Shown here: piece by piece, positions 32,593-44,695 of the stretch
Layout of the letters: the number at the start of each line of letters is the position of its first letter
Numbering within the stretch: the first letter of the stretch is position 1
Assembly: GCA_018340375.1 (NCBI GenBank)
Contig: JAFFJZ010000002.1
Coordinates: 26,926,001-26,990,000, forward strand
Reading direction: 5' to 3'
Length of the DNA stretch: 64,000 bases
DNA from: Gonatopus flavifemur
Taxonomy: Eukaryota; Arthropoda; Insecta; Hymenoptera; Dryinidae
Program-made: the position numbers and the translations under genes
The notes under the pieces: generated by a model
The model's database searches: none
The model's input: only the letters and a program-made list of their open reading frames with translations
Told to the model about the DNA's origin: nothing

Positions 32593-34579
32593 TAGAATTT
32601 TAGCCTGTCATGTGTCATACTTCAGTCAGTGATGGAAAATTAATCCTTCGCCATCTAGCGTAGCAACACATTGTACATTGGCAGATCATAACAAGGGACT
32701 ACAATTTTCTGGGCTTTCTGCATAAGAATTTGTACCTGTTAGAAAAATTCTCAAATTCAATAGAAAATTTCTGATGGAATTTGATATTCCCATATTGAAT
32801 TTGATAAAGTTCTTGAATTCAATATGACTTATGGAATTTTGATATCTCTTATTGAAATGTGAGGAAGTAATTATTGAATTTAAAAATATCTTAAAATTGA
32901 GAACTATGTCATTTGTATTATGAATTATAGTATATAGATATTTTAGAAACTATTTGAGAGGAATGAATGGATCGATTGATTTGACATAACGATAATTGAT
33001 TTCATGTCACGTTATTACAAATCTAATTGTGAAATTAGTGAATGCTTCACTCAAGATGGATAATACTCATTAATTGGGAGAACAAATTATATCCACTGCG
33101 AATCATATTTAATTATAATCAACAAAACTCATCTGAAAATGTCCATAATAAATTTAAGAAATTTTTCTCTCACTGCATGAAAAAAATTTGTATTTATATG
33201 ATCTCAACAATATTTACAATTACATTTACAATTTTTCTAGTTGAAAATCGCATGCACGCATATTTTTGCTCTTATCGAGTGAATGAATGACATGCATCCT
33301 TGAATGCGTGATTTTATAATTTTAATGAGAACGAGATACCAATAACGAAGTCTCAACGATGTATTCGTTCACATCATTGTAGAAACAGAACGGAAACATA
33401 TTCATTCTAACATAATAGAGTTGACGACATCACTAAAATCTCAACATCTTCATATCAAGATCGTGAAATTCAGGAGCCTGTGTTCAAAGTAGATTAAATC
33501 AAGATACATGCACAGAAATCCTTTTCGTTTTTTCCAACCCAACCCACGCTATAGCGTGGAATTTCGACGATAAGAAAATTGGATGAGGAAAATGTCAATG
33601 AAATGGAATTCACCATTCGGTTGATCCTCTTGATTTTACTATGTCACTGAAGCGGTTGACCTAGATCTTATTCTCCCACTCAAAATATCCAATAATTACC
33701 AATCTCTTCCTCTCTTCCTCTTTGACTAATAAAATGTAGAAATCACCGCTTGTCTGAATTCCATTAAAACTATGCGATATCTTTCTCACGAATCTCGTTA
33801 CAATTTGTCTTCCTACCGATAAATTCCTGAACAGACGACTGAGTTATTTCGAATTCAATCTAGAAACTACCGTATGTTCGCAATGAGAATGCGAGAATCA
33901 ATTCTGATAGAAGTATTATCGGGGAATAAGTACTCTAACAGTGGCGAGGTGGAAACAGAATTATTACCGGGAATCATTAATGCGGACTTCTTTCCCTCTC
34001 TCCTTTTAACTACGATCATTGGTTTTCCGTTCTGTATATTCCATAAAATTCGCGGTCTTTCTGTAATGAAATTCATTAGTAGAATCCGCTATCACTTCCT
34101 TGCTAATCCGATATTCATCAATGAATTCTCAGAATATTCGATTGCGCATGAATACAATGGCATAGTTTCCCTGAAACTAAAATGAGAAATTCATTTCTTC
34201 CCACAGTGAGGGTTGTAGACAAGGTTGTTCCAACTTTGTTGAAAAAACGAAACCACTTTTTGGTTTGTGACGACTAGAAATATAGTTAGACTTTTTATAT
34301 AATAGTTTGAGAGGAACCTGGAGTTCTTCCGCTAGAAATGAAATTCTTTGAATTGAGACAAAATATGACCTGAGATGGACAGATTTTTAGAAAAGGAAAT
34401 TTTTAGTCGAGTCAGGTTAACTTCAAACAGCTAATCACAGGGGTCATATTTCGAGTAACTCAAGTAATTTAGTGTATTGTCTCATACTATCATCATGATT
34501 CGATAATTGAACTTGTTTGTCTGACTATATTCAGTTCTTTCCACTGATTTTGCAATCCAGTCCACTGATATCCATCCTT
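32593..34579. other. No gene; AATTCAATA-word patch
   Basis: 32740-32890 repeats AAATTCAATA / TATTGAATTTG words on both strands, suggesting a decayed element. Open frames to 103 codons near 33874-34185 overlap on both strands and show no domain. Confidence 0.4.
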
Positions 34580-34831
34580 GAGGGGATACCAGCGGCCCCT
34601 GACGGTGCAACTCGAGCCAAATCTTTTCTGACAAATTATTCGAACATAAAGCAATAAAAGGCAAATATCGCTCTGTATACAGACCATCTCCATTGGTCGA
34701 AGAAGGTCTGTATAGAGCGATATTTTCATGTTGTCCTTCCCTCTTCGAGTAATTTGTCAGAATTGTTTTTTTCATGGCCTTTTCTAACCAGTGCTTTTGG
34801 TTGCATCTTTAGGGGTCGCTGGTATCACCTC
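34580..34831. mobile_element. GAGGGGATACCAGCG foldback, full copy
   Basis: Left end GAGGGGATACCAGCGGCCCC. Right end, inverted, GAGGTGATACCAGCGACCCC. Inner arms TTCTGACAAATTA and CAAATATCGCTCTGTATACA pair as well, so nearly the whole element folds. It shares ends with 1501-1688. The 34482-34775 and 34754-35047 frames cross it. Confidence 0.8.
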
Positions 34832-35718
34832 GATGACTCAAGAACGATTTTTCGTATGATGTATTTTTTCAAGTGTATACTTTGTATACATAATTGGAGC
34901 ATGAAGAAAACTCACCTGAATAATTTGGCAGAAGTATTACAGCATCTCAGAGCTGGTGCTGCTCTTATTAGTGTTCCCAGTCGATGTTCGATACTTTTGT
35001 GCACATATTTCCCGACTTCAACCAGTTTTTTAGCAAGACTGTTCTGAAACTCTTGTCATATTAGTGTTTTCCTGCGCGGTAAGTTATTGCTGAATGATTA
35101 GAAAACTTCCTTATCGATGATCAAAACAAATGATCAGATCAAAACAGTGTCTACCAAGGATTTGTAATAGAATTCATCAATATTTCCTCGTTTCATTCAA
35201 TAGAATCACCTTTGAGATTGGAGGAAAATACTCAGAGTTTCTGGTTCTGAAATTCTCAAGTTTCTCGGTTTCAATTTACGATGTATCCATACGGCATCTG
35301 TGATAGAAGCAATCAGTGTATGAAAAAGCACGGAGAAATGTGGAGCACATATGACTAGAGCTACAGTCTGTATGCATAGAGCTTTTAGGCATAGAATGCA
35401 CCTGTCCACTATTAGCGTTTACTGAAAGAGCGAGGATAGAAATAGACCTATTATCAATGTTCAAATGAAGAGAATGCGAATTGAATTCCTTAGATTCACT
35501 CGTTTCATTATCATAATTCCTCACTTGCTTTGGATATAATATATTATTTGATCATTACTGTGAATTCCGACTCATCATCATAATCGGTATAAATTTGAAT
35601 TATTTTTTGAAGCCTTATTTGTGGAAGGATGAAAAAAAATGAAAGACTCCAGGTGGGTTGTTACTTCACCCAAGAAAACGTATTTTGAAAATTACAATCT
35701 ACGCTATAATGTGAGACC
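34832..35718. other. No recognised feature
   Basis: Short frames on both strands, no domain, no repeat recognised. Confidence 0.45.
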
Positions 35719-36578
35719 ACACCGAAAAAATTAATTAGCTGTAAGATGGCCTGGGGTGCACACGATATTATCGTGGAAATTGAGAAATAATCGATTATCT
35801 TCATTTTTACATGTTCCAATGAAACATTTAACGCATGCATATTCGACTTTGCACATAGTGAAATGAAATGATGGATCATCTTAGTCTTATACACGAGAAT
35901 ATCGTTTGCATTCCTAGGATGGGCAGCCATTCTTTTAATTCCAATAGCTAAATTTTAGCTGCTACAGCAAAATTTTTGGCTCCATCACTGCAAAAACTGA
36001 TATCTTATTGTAAAATACTTCTATAGTGACTGTTCGAACATTTCAAAATGGTACTATAATCATATTCAAAACACAAAACTATATTTTTATTCAAGATATG
36101 ACGTCTTTGATTAGCAAACAAAAATGTTTGTAAGCTGTAAGTAGAAACATAATTACTATTACGTCAACGTTAAAGTGAAGAACAGGAACAATGTATTCCA
36201 AATGTATATTGTGTCATTTTGAAGCAAAACTAAATGAGATTCTAATCAACCGTATGATAAAAAATCACTAATATAATCCATGTTTTCAAGTTAAATGTGA
36301 TAAACCACACTTCTATCATCTGCTTTGAAAACAAACCTATTGAAACGCCAGTGTTGCGAAATAAGATACTGATGTTTTCCAATTAAAACAGTCAAGTGTT
36401 TGATTTGAATTATCAAACATGTAATGTCTTATTTTGAGACATATCTTCGACGGCACTTTTGCAGTGATCAGCTGAATTTCAGCTAACGTTGCTGAGAAAT
36501 TAGCTATCCCTTGGGTGTTAAAATATTTATCTATAATGGCTAAAATTTAGTTGATATAGCTAAAAATTCCTTTCCGTG
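35719..36578. repeat. AGCTAAAATTTAGCT element with unique interior
   Basis: The left end ACCGAAAAAATTAATTAGCT and the right end, inverted, ACGGAAAGGAATTTTTAGCT share the family pattern. AGCTA words occur at 35940-35995 and 36465-36560. The segments 35750-35930 and 36000-36460 lack the word and may be insertions. Confidence 0.55.
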
Positions 36579-37278
36579 TCGTAGATCTTTCTCCCAATAT
36601 GAGTGGAGATTCTTCTAACGTTCAGAAGAATTCCCATATGAATCCCCTGAAACTTAGAGGACCATGTATTCACCTAATGTTTCAGAGAAATGTTCATAAT
36701 CCTAGTATACGATTTCTTCATTGTTGGACAATTATCACACAATGAAAAGAAGACTGACTGCCGCAAAAAAAAAAGCAAATTGTACGTCGATAAAAAACCG
36801 GATATCGTCGTTTGGCAGAGAAATCTCACCTCCGTTGTGACTATGTCATGAAATACTATGCCTGAAACATAAAATCACGTGGACGGCATATTCGCAGCGT
36901 TCTCACATTCTTGCCACGTTCCTACGATAGGGAAACATTCGTGAATACGCAAAGCAGATGAAAACCACATTCATCCATCATTGCTGGTGTTCACCGCCAA
37001 TTCGAAGACCATGTAATCGACATAATTTATCACGTTCAACAGTTATGATTCTCAAACAATTTACAGTTATTATATCATAGAGTTGAAACTATGAAAAACC
37101 ATATACCATGATATTTGAATTAAATTACAATAGGAATCATGAAATTTTAAATGAAAGCTATGATCTATATTCTAATAATATTACTTGGATGATATCCTGA
37201 ACCCAAAAGAAGGAGTCTGCAAGATTTGAAGCGTGGATTAGGTACTTGAAGGATTTCTCTAAAGGCCTGAACGGCGTC
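36579..37278. other. No recognised feature
   Basis: No gene or repeat recognised. Confidence 0.45.
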
Positions 37279-37476
37279 ACAGCTTCATGAAGTTAAATTT
37301 ACTATGGAATTATAGGAATGGAGGAACATATTGACTTCTAATGAAATTTACTGTGAAGCATTGTAAATTTGATGAGGTCTCTATTGTTATGCTATAGCGA
37401 AATTTCATTGGGAAGTCAGTATGGCCCTCTATTCCTATAATTTCATAGTAAATTTAACTGTAAATTTCTCTCAGTG
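37279..37476. repeat. Foldback MITE, TTAAATTTACTATG arms
   Basis: AGTTAAATTTACTATGGAAT near 37290 pairs with the right arm ATTTCATAGTAAATTTAACT. The right end is CTCTCAGTG followed by TA. Its subterminal sequence is shared with 60132-60352, so the two are related. Confidence 0.7.
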
Positions 37477-37581
37477 TAATAGCTTTCGAACTAAATATTT
37501 TGGGTGCGATCCTACGTGGGGTTGTTGCATGTGGGTATGAGCATAGATTCTGGATATAATTTTCTCCTACGTCAAGAGATA

Positions 37582-37775
37582 CACTGAAAGAAATATAAGT
37601 GATTAGAAGACAGAGGGTATCAGTACTTGAAAAAATGAGCGGCAATTTAAGATAACAGAGTTTCACATTGAAAAATAACAATGAAATCGTCAACTTCCTC
37701 CCTGAATTGACTGTCGTTTTACTAAATGTCGATAAATGTTGTTTGAACATCAACAAATTCTTTTTCTCTTTGTGT
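37582..37775. repeat. CACTGAAAGAAA element in TA target
   Basis: Left end CACTGAAAGAAATATAAGTG after TA (37580-37581). Right end CTTTTTCTCTTTGTG before TA (37776-37777). The interior CCTGAATTGACTGTCGTTTT resembles the arm of the element at 57-355. Confidence 0.6.
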
Positions 37776-37788
37776 ACCAAAGGAACCC

Positions 37789-38005
37789 ACACTGTAACAA
37801 AACTTTCGAAATTTGTCGGGAAGCAATTGACCCGAAAAAAAGTCGGGAAAGTTACCGAGATTTTGGTGAATTTACCCAAAAAATCGGTATATTTACCGAA
37901 AAAATTCGGTAAATTTACCAAAATCTCGGCAACTTTCCCGACTTTTTTTCGGGTTAATTGCTTCCCAACAAATTCCGGTAAATTTACCGAAAGTTCTCTT
38001 ATAGT
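37789..38005. repeat. GGTAAATTTACC palindrome element
   Basis: Core arms at 37818-37867 and 37917-37967 are near-perfect inverses: GGGAAGCAATTGACCCGAAA, AAAAGTCGGGAAAGTT and CCGAGATTTTGGT. The centre repeats GGTAAATTTACC. The outer ends are CACTGTAACAAAAC and TCTTATAGTG. The 155- and 117-codon frames on the two strands are mirror images of this palindrome, not genes. Confidence 0.8.
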
Positions 38006-39649
38006 GCAACTACATTTCTGAAATTCTGGCTCCTGGAAAGAAAAATTGTGGGCACCAAAAAATGGTCATGGCAACTGAACCCCAATAAAAATAAGTCTCA
38101 ATATTTCTCCGTATTTTTCTGATTCTTCGAAATCTGACAGAAATGAAGGAAAACGAAGAGACTTTCGTCAGATTTCGGACGTTTCTAGAGGAATGAGGAA
38201 AATTCAGAGAATGTAACGACTTTTTTATAGTCACTGTTTTTGAATTTTCAAAAAAATTGTGCTGAACTTCAAGGAAATTGACTGAATTTTTAGAACACGC
38301 TGCGAAATTTAGTTGAAGTTTCTTGAAATTCAGCGAAATTTATCTGAGAATTCAGAAAAAAGTGGCTGTAAAAAATTACACTGAATTTCCATGAATTTTC
38401 AGGAACCTGTCCCATGGAATAACCAGACATTTGCTAGTAACTTGCAAGTTTTCTTTTCAAAACCAATGAATCGCTAGAGTATTTCTACTTGGGAGGAAGT
38501 TTTGACAGTGTAAAAAAATGCAGAGATCATTTTTATTATTCCTGACGATGCAAACCGAGCGGAAAATATTTTTGAAATGAAGCGATTTGTGAGGAAAGAT
38601 TTAGTTGTGTGCTTTTCTAGCCAATGGTTCTGGTTGCGTCTTCGGGGGTTGCTGGTAACACCTCGGGAGTGGTTAATACATAATTATGAGTTCTGTCAAC
38701 CAGAGTGAATGAGTCAGGTAGACAAAATTCACAGCCCTGCATGAATAATACATCAACTGTGTCCATTTGATGTATATTCATGTCTATACATAATATCTGT
38801 ATAGTTTGTTTGCTTATCCGCATGAAGAGCCTGATATTTGCACTCTCCATTTTTGTCTGTTCATACAAGTCGAAGGGAAATGTTGAGAATTAGAATTATA
38901 TGAGTCTTGTACGTGGATTTTCTATGTTTTTACATCTGTAGAAAATTTGCACAGTCGGAACACGTACAATGCTTGAACAATAGCAATCTGCTCTTGGTTC
39001 GGATTACCTAGATTCTAAGCATTCACTTCAATTTGAATTTTCACCAAATGAGACCCTCACTCTTCTAATTAACTATCTGATGTAAAGGAGATCAAAGTTA
39101 CTATCGGCTGAGAGTGGGAACGTCAATAAAATAACAATCACGTACCATTCCAGTCGCCTTACTGTAGCATATCTGCTCCTCCCTCTCTCCTTCTACGTTG
39201 AGTATTGAACCGTTAACATCCACCCGACATTAACCTAGCCTGTGAACAAATTTGATAGGAAAGTTCAATGTAAAAACAATGACTCGACATTTGGTACTTA
39301 TAAATCCCTAAAACATCTTTTGATAATCCCAATATGTGACATCATTTGCTGTGATTTAATTATCATTCGTGTGAGAAAAAAATGAATGTATTATACAAGA
39401 TGTCCTACACTGTACTAAGGAATCGGAATTTTTCGATATATATCAAACGGGAAATTGCAATCACTGATTGGGAAATTCATTTCCGATACATTTTTATGAA
39501 TTTCTCCATAAATTTATGTTAAAATTCCAAAGTCTATAGGACTTTTTACATCATTTCACAATAAATTTCCAGACGAGTTCAGAAAATTCCTAACGCATGT
39601 ATGTTTTAATTACTCCACATGAATATATAGAAATTTTCCTATAGAAGTA
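38006..39649. other. No gene; three element fragments
   Basis: 38250-38405 repeats GAAATTCAGTGAATTTC-like words. 38470-38495 is a right end of the AGTAGAAA element. 38613-38667 (CTAGCCAATGGTTCTGGTTG..GGGGGTTGCTGGTAACACCT) resembles the right end of the 34580-34831 element. Otherwise unique. Confidence 0.5.
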
Positions 39650-40030
39650 TCTTACAGTGTAGACAAAGCTCTGCTCTCTCGAAGGAGTGATTCTTGAAGT
39701 AACACCAAGATACTTTTTCCTTCAGAAAAAAACCTGTAAAATGCTTAGTTTCAGAAATTCGTTTTCCCACCGCGGGGGAATTGTTTTTTCCATCGAGAAT
39801 GAAGGATTTTTCCACAATTTTGAGAAATTATTTTGTTTTTTGAGTGCTGAATTCTCTACACATGAAGGAAAAGTCCACCAAATTATGGTGAACAATTCCT
39901 CATCTATGGAAGAACTTTGCTGCCACTATTTTTTGGGGGAAATTTCCATAATCATTTTGATTGTTGGAGTAGCCGATGATATACATGTGAATACAATTAG
40001 ATTATTATAGTGAATAAGAATTTTTCCAGG
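39650..40030. repeat. CACTGTAAAAA MITE family, inverted copy
   Basis: 39755-39965 is the inverse of 26930-27130: TGGAAAAAACAATTCCCC, GTGGAAAAATCCTTC and TAGTGGCAGCAAAGTTC are shared. A CTTACAGTG followed by TA at 39651-39661 may be its end. The 107-codon frame 39687-40010 is this repeat. Confidence 0.65.
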
Positions 40031-41094
40031 GTCGTAGTATTTTTGAAATTCTTCCAATTTCTGACCCTCGAAACCCTCCGGGAGACAGTAGTGTGAACAT
40101 CAATTGACGGTGGAATTCAAATTAGTATGAATACCAATGGTTGTGTGTGTACAAGTTTATTTATGTCCACAAACGCACGCATATGAATGTGTGCAAATGT
40201 AAGTGCATTCAATTATCACAGAGGTTGAATATAGGCAACCGAAGAAACGTCGCGAACACGTGTGTGCAGAACTACATGGATATTTGCCAGGTGTTTTCCT
40301 GATCAATAAATAGTTGGTCATAGAAACTGCATGAGTATTCTGTGCACCATTACATACGCATGAATATGCATTTAAACAGGAAGATAGGCATGTAGGTGTT
40401 CTTGTAATATCTTATGGTAACTCGTGCTGCATGATTTATTCTCTTTATTTAATGGAAAAGTACACCCCGGGGTTGATTTTTCCATATTTTCATGACCGAG
40501 CTTCAATATCAAATTTGTAATAGATTTGGGAGGACTAGATATCGTACCCCACTGAATTTGGATGAATAATTAGCGATTGATTTGCGTTGAAAGATCATCC
40601 CTACCACAAAAGATCGATTAGCTCTCCAGCTTATCACTCAGCTTCATTAGACTGAGAGAATTTTTTTTATAAAAATTATCGTGAAGTCTTCCAGTAATTG
40701 AAGGGTGAGTGAAAATTCTGAAAACAATCACTGTCTGTGATTGTCTGTCTATGAAAATGTATGAATTTTCACACAGTTTGGAGAGATATCTTCCGCAAGT
40801 TTTTTTTAGAGAATTTCCACTTGTCCTTAGATTACTGACATTCTATGGTAATTTTTTAAATAAAAGTCTTTTGTCGTGGTACACTCTAGCGATTTGACAA
40901 TGGATCACTCACAGATGCGGCCGTTGGGTATCCATTCATTGAAATGACCAGGAATCTTTATAATAGTCGCTGTTGCCAGACTTCATTTAGTAAATTACGG
41001 TTTCCAAAGCCTTAGATTGTGCAATTTCCACAAAACAATTGAAACCCACGCATTCGCTGCTCGGTAGACCTCCGTATTCTCAGGATTCTTAGTT
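40031..41094. other. No recognised feature
   Basis: GT-rich patch at 40140-40200 without a regular unit. No gene. Confidence 0.45.
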
Positions 41095-41323
41095 CATGAA
41101 ATGGTATTACTTTGACTTCAAGGATAACTTTGACAATGTTTGAGGCTACTTTAACGAAGCATTGAAATACGATTCAATATTCCCTTCCGCCACACAATGA
41201 AGGTCATGCGAGTTCCCTTCGCACACGTTCGAACCGTAAACGTTTCGCGCTCTATTAAAGTAGTCCCAAACACCGTTAAAGTTACCCTTAAAGTCAAAGT
41301 AGCACCGTTTCATGGTACTCGGA
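41095..41323. repeat. Foldback, ACTTTGACTT arms
   Basis: CATGAAATGGTATTACTTTG, ACTTCAAGGATAACTTTGAC and GTTTGAGGCTACTTTAA pair with the inverted right arm CATGAAACGGTGCTACTTTG, ACTTTAAGGGTAACTTTAAC and GTTTGGGACTACTTTAA. About 65-bp arms around a central loop with CGTTCGAACCG. No target duplication noted. Confidence 0.75.
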
Positions 41324-41852
41324 AAGATACCAGTTCTGATACTTGAAAAAAAAAAACTAACAATGCATGACCGACGTACTCTTTTGAATCGAATGTAATA
41401 TCGCTAGATGTGATCGAACAAATTCCTCAAAAATAACGAATTTTTCATCTAAAAACAACATATCATGACTCACTTTCATATGCATGATTCATTCGTTCAA
41501 AAAAACTGTCATTAGTCATATGAGATTTTTCCGTGAATATTCTCTCAACTTCATTCCATAAACGTCTGAACAACTATCAGTCATCCAGCGTAATATACTG
41601 AAAGTGTGAGTATTGTGTTTCAATACGCGAGGTGAACGTCTGTTCTCTTCTCGAACGTTTAAGAGATTGAATTGCGACGGGATGGATGAACGTATCAAGC
41701 AATAGTTGAAACGAATGAGAAGTTGTGTACATTGTTCTACCATGTCAGAACAGTCTTGAGTGATTTTTTATTCCCTGTGATCAAATATTTCAAACTGCGA
41801 AGACATCAAATATTCGGCATTGCAACGTGCCTATAAAATCGCGATAGATTTT

Positions 41853-41854
<2 letters not shown>
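41324..41854. other. No recognised feature
   Basis: A 75-codon minus frame at 41516-41743 without domain. Nothing else seen. Confidence 0.4.
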
Positions 41855-41894
<40 letters not shown>

Positions 41895-41895
41895 G
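41855..41895. repeat. GA microsatellite
   Basis: About 41 bp of (GA)n with one G interruption (GAGGGAGA). Confidence 0.95.
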
Positions 41896-42536
41896 GTGAT
41901 AAAATATCAAATAGTTTCGACCGACTTCTTTTCCACAGTAAAAAAGTGTATGGGTATAATTTCACAATGGAATACTTGTAAATCACATTAAGGAAAAGTT
42001 TATCGTAGCCAGGAAATAGAGGGAGGAAAAAGAATGAAAGTGTTGGAAGAAAATTTTAAAGGCCGAAATCCTCTCTCGTGGTCAAAGAATAAAGCCCATA
42101 AAGGATACAATGGATGAGTGAAGCTGAAAAAAATTTTAAAGCAGGGTCTCGAATGGCGGACGCACGAAGGCGTGAGAAAGTGTACGATAAATCCTGTAGG
42201 CGAGGGTCGCTTGAATTCGAGCGCATGTGGTTCCCTGTAGAGTTGTGTGCAGAAGAATACATGATGAAGAAAACTAGTCCGCCACGAATAAAACTGCTTA
42301 GAAAACATTATCTGCTGAGGAATATGGATTTTCAATTGAGGGTTCGAGGGTGGCATTTCTATATATGCGTGTGAAATCAAACTAAGGACTGGAACGATAC
42401 AGTGATTCAATATTTCTGTCACGGATAGAATGAGATATCTGAAATTTCAGGTGGATTTAAAGAATTTTGGATAATTCAACGTAAGGAACTTCGGGATGTA
42501 GAATTTACATGAGATTTAGAATTTTGTCTAGCTAGA
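41896..42536. other. Overlapping frames, no recognised gene
   Basis: A minus frame of 140 codons (42000-42422) and a plus frame of 86 codons (42114-42374) occupy the same DNA. Neither shows a domain. The sequence is slightly less AT-rich than its surroundings. Confidence 0.35.
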
Positions 42537-42765
42537 ATAATTTCAGTCATTCTTTCGATTTTCACAAGATCTTGACAGGCCTTGAGGGTACCTTACAAGG
42601 GCCTGGTGAGAAAATACTACTGAGAAGAGGCCTATTTTTTAGTAGGAATTTCTTTAGTCATTCTGTAGGCTATCATAAGGTCTCACCAGGCTTAGTGAGG
42701 TCCTCATAAGAAGCTGGTGAGGCTTGCAAGGCCTAAATAATGACTAGAATTAGGATACCTCTCTA
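42537..42765. repeat. AGGCCT/CTTGTGAGG-word element
   Basis: Words such as CAGGCCTTGAGG, AAGGGCCTGGTGAG, CTCACCAGGC and AAGGCCT recur on both strands. The ends TAGAATAATTTCAGTCATTC and, inverted, CTAATTCTAGTCATTATTTA are similar. Confidence 0.5.
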
Positions 42766-42767
42766 TG

Positions 42768-42945
42768 CATAGAAATGATTTGTGAAGCAAAAAATGTAGC
42801 TGCCACAGCAAAAATCCAACAACTAAATTATTTCCTACTGCGGTAGCTGAAAAATAGCTACAGCTGCAATTATTGCAGCTACAGCAGTGAAGAAAGGGTG
42901 CTAAAAAAGTGAGTAGCTGCTATAGCTTTTTCCTTCTCTTCCGTG
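42768..42945. repeat. AGCTA-type MITE
   Basis: GTAGCTGCCACAGCAAAA, TAGCTACAGCTGCAATTATT and GCAGCTACAGC fill it. The right end CTCTTCCGTG is followed by TA. Inverted, it resembles 19420-19569. Confidence 0.65.
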
Positions 42946-43384
42946 TAGGGAATGCTTCGAATCGTGTTCACTTGGATTGAGAGTTATCACGAGATTCTCT
43001 AAACCTGTTTTTCGGTATACCAGATTCTAAACAGAATGCCATATTTGGACCCGCTGAGTCATTGAAAGTTTCTCACAATTATAATTTTCCTATTGCAGCC
43101 TTATCGAGGCCATCCTTTTGATAAGGAATTCTCTGTCAAATTTCTACTAGGGTTCGATTATATTCTTCATATCATGAATTTTAGATTCTCCTGTAAATAG
43201 CCTCATATTTTTAGACATGACATTTTTTCTTTATTTGTGATGATGAGCAAAGATTTCCATCAGCAAATGAAATTCTTCTCCGCTTTGGTGCTAATATTCG
43301 AACCTAAAATACTTGAAGAAATGAAATGTACCCTGGTGGAAATATCACAAGTTCTTCCTTATGACTGATGAAGCACGAAAGAGG
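42946..43384. other. No recognised feature
   Basis: No gene or repeat recognised. Confidence 0.4.
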
Positions 43385-43610
43385 AAACACTGATAGGAAA
43401 AACCTAGGGAGGCGCTAGTTAGTGACTGATGAGTTTGATCCAATCAGCGTTGGTTGGGTCAAACTAGTGAGTTACTCATCACTCTCCAATGAGTTGAACT
43501 CATTAGTGTTGGTTGGGCAAAACTATAGTGAGTTACTTCTCATTATTTAATAAGTTGAACTAATTAGTAATAATAGGATAAAACTGTTCAATAACTGCAA
43601 CTTTTCACTG
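43385..43610. repeat. AGTGAGTTACTCATCACT-word element
   Basis: CTAGTTAGTGACTGATGAGT, CAAACTAGTGAGTTACTCAT and AACTATAGTGAGTTACTTCT are repeated. GTTGGTTGGG occurs twice. Ends approximate (ACACTGATAGGAAAAAC and CTTTTCACTGCGTGT). Confidence 0.55.
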
Positions 43611-44466
43611 CGTGTATGCACGAAATGAAGAAAGATGAGCGTTTTGATCTTGATGTAATGCAAAAAAATATTATTCACGCTTGTTATTAGATAAGGCAGT
43701 GTTGTTGCTAGATTCACTTTGAAATTGAAAGCGAATCCAACAACAATACTCTGAGACAGACCTTGTCAAAAATGTTCATTTCTTAATCATATCATGGATA
43801 AAAAGAACTCTTAAAGATTATCTACTCACAAATCATGAAAAGTAGAAAAAAAATAAGTTGGAAATTTTTTATCTTGAAAAATTATTTAGGATATTCGAAT
43901 ATTTTACGGAGATTCTTATTACGTGCGAAAATATTCTACGTACATTCTCAGAATGTTTGAATGGGACAGTTTCAAATATTCTCAGAATATATTGCCATGA
44001 ATATTGTGGGAGTATTAGAAAAAATGCTGTTGAAATGAAAATTCCCGTCAATATATAGTAAACTTCTGCATGTTACCGAAAACTAGTTCACAATCACTTT
44101 TTTTTATCATTAAACACCTGGATTCAGGAATTGATAGCAATATTATGGATTCAGATGGATGAATGAGTCGTGGAGTAAAATGTTTTTGCAGATTCTTATA
44201 GTGGAAGGTTCGAGCAACATTTTGCGCCCGGGATCCAAAAGTTTGAAGCATGAGAACATTGTTAAAAATTCAATTGTTTATTCAATTTTTATAAATAAAT
44301 TTACAAATATCGTTTATGGCATTTAAAAGTACAAACTTTCAAGAATCTCTCATAAAATTTTCATAACATTTCGTTAAAAAGTCCCCAAGTAATTGATTTT
44401 TCAATTAGAAGTGTTTAAAATATTCATCCGTATAAACAATAAAAATTGAAATTCCGTAAAATCCTC
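43611..44466. other. No gene; small inverted repeat
   Basis: At 43690-43755 AGTGTTGTTGCTAGATTC pairs with GAATCCAACAACAATACT. The 66-codon frame at 43858-44058 lies opposite a 60-codon frame on the other strand, no domain in either. Confidence 0.4.
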
Positions 44467-44695
44467 CGGACCCAGTGGTTTTGGGGGGTGCTCACTTGAC
44501 GTGTTTTGTCTCATATGAGGTACTGATAAGTACCTTATCAGTTACTCGCTAGTGCCTGCTTAGTTTTCCTGATCAGTTCCTCGTTGGTGAGAACGTTACG
44601 TCCCTTATTGGTAACTTTTCCCGATTGGTGCCTCACCAGTAAAAAGGATGAACTGATTAGTGCCTCATAGTTCACTAGCGGGAATTTCTACCAAG
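44467..44695. repeat. GGTACTGATAAGTACC-word element
   Basis: GAGGTACTGATAAGTACC, TTATCAGTTACTCG, CTGATCAGTTCCTC, GGTGCCTCACCAGT and CTGATTAGTGCCTCA are variants of one word. The right part ends GCGGGAATTTCTACC, similar to the ends at 51740 and 59840. Confidence 0.5.

Noticed and set aside
33874..34185. 103-codon plus frame opposite a 69-codon minus frame
   Set aside because: No recognisable domain and open on both strands in AT-rich DNA.
37454..38021. 155- and 117-codon frames on opposite strands
   Set aside because: They are mirror readings of the GGTAAATTTACC palindrome (shared peptide on both strands).
42000..42422. 140-codon minus-strand frame
   Set aside because: No domain and an 86-codon frame overlaps it on the other strand. 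Not distinguishable from chance.
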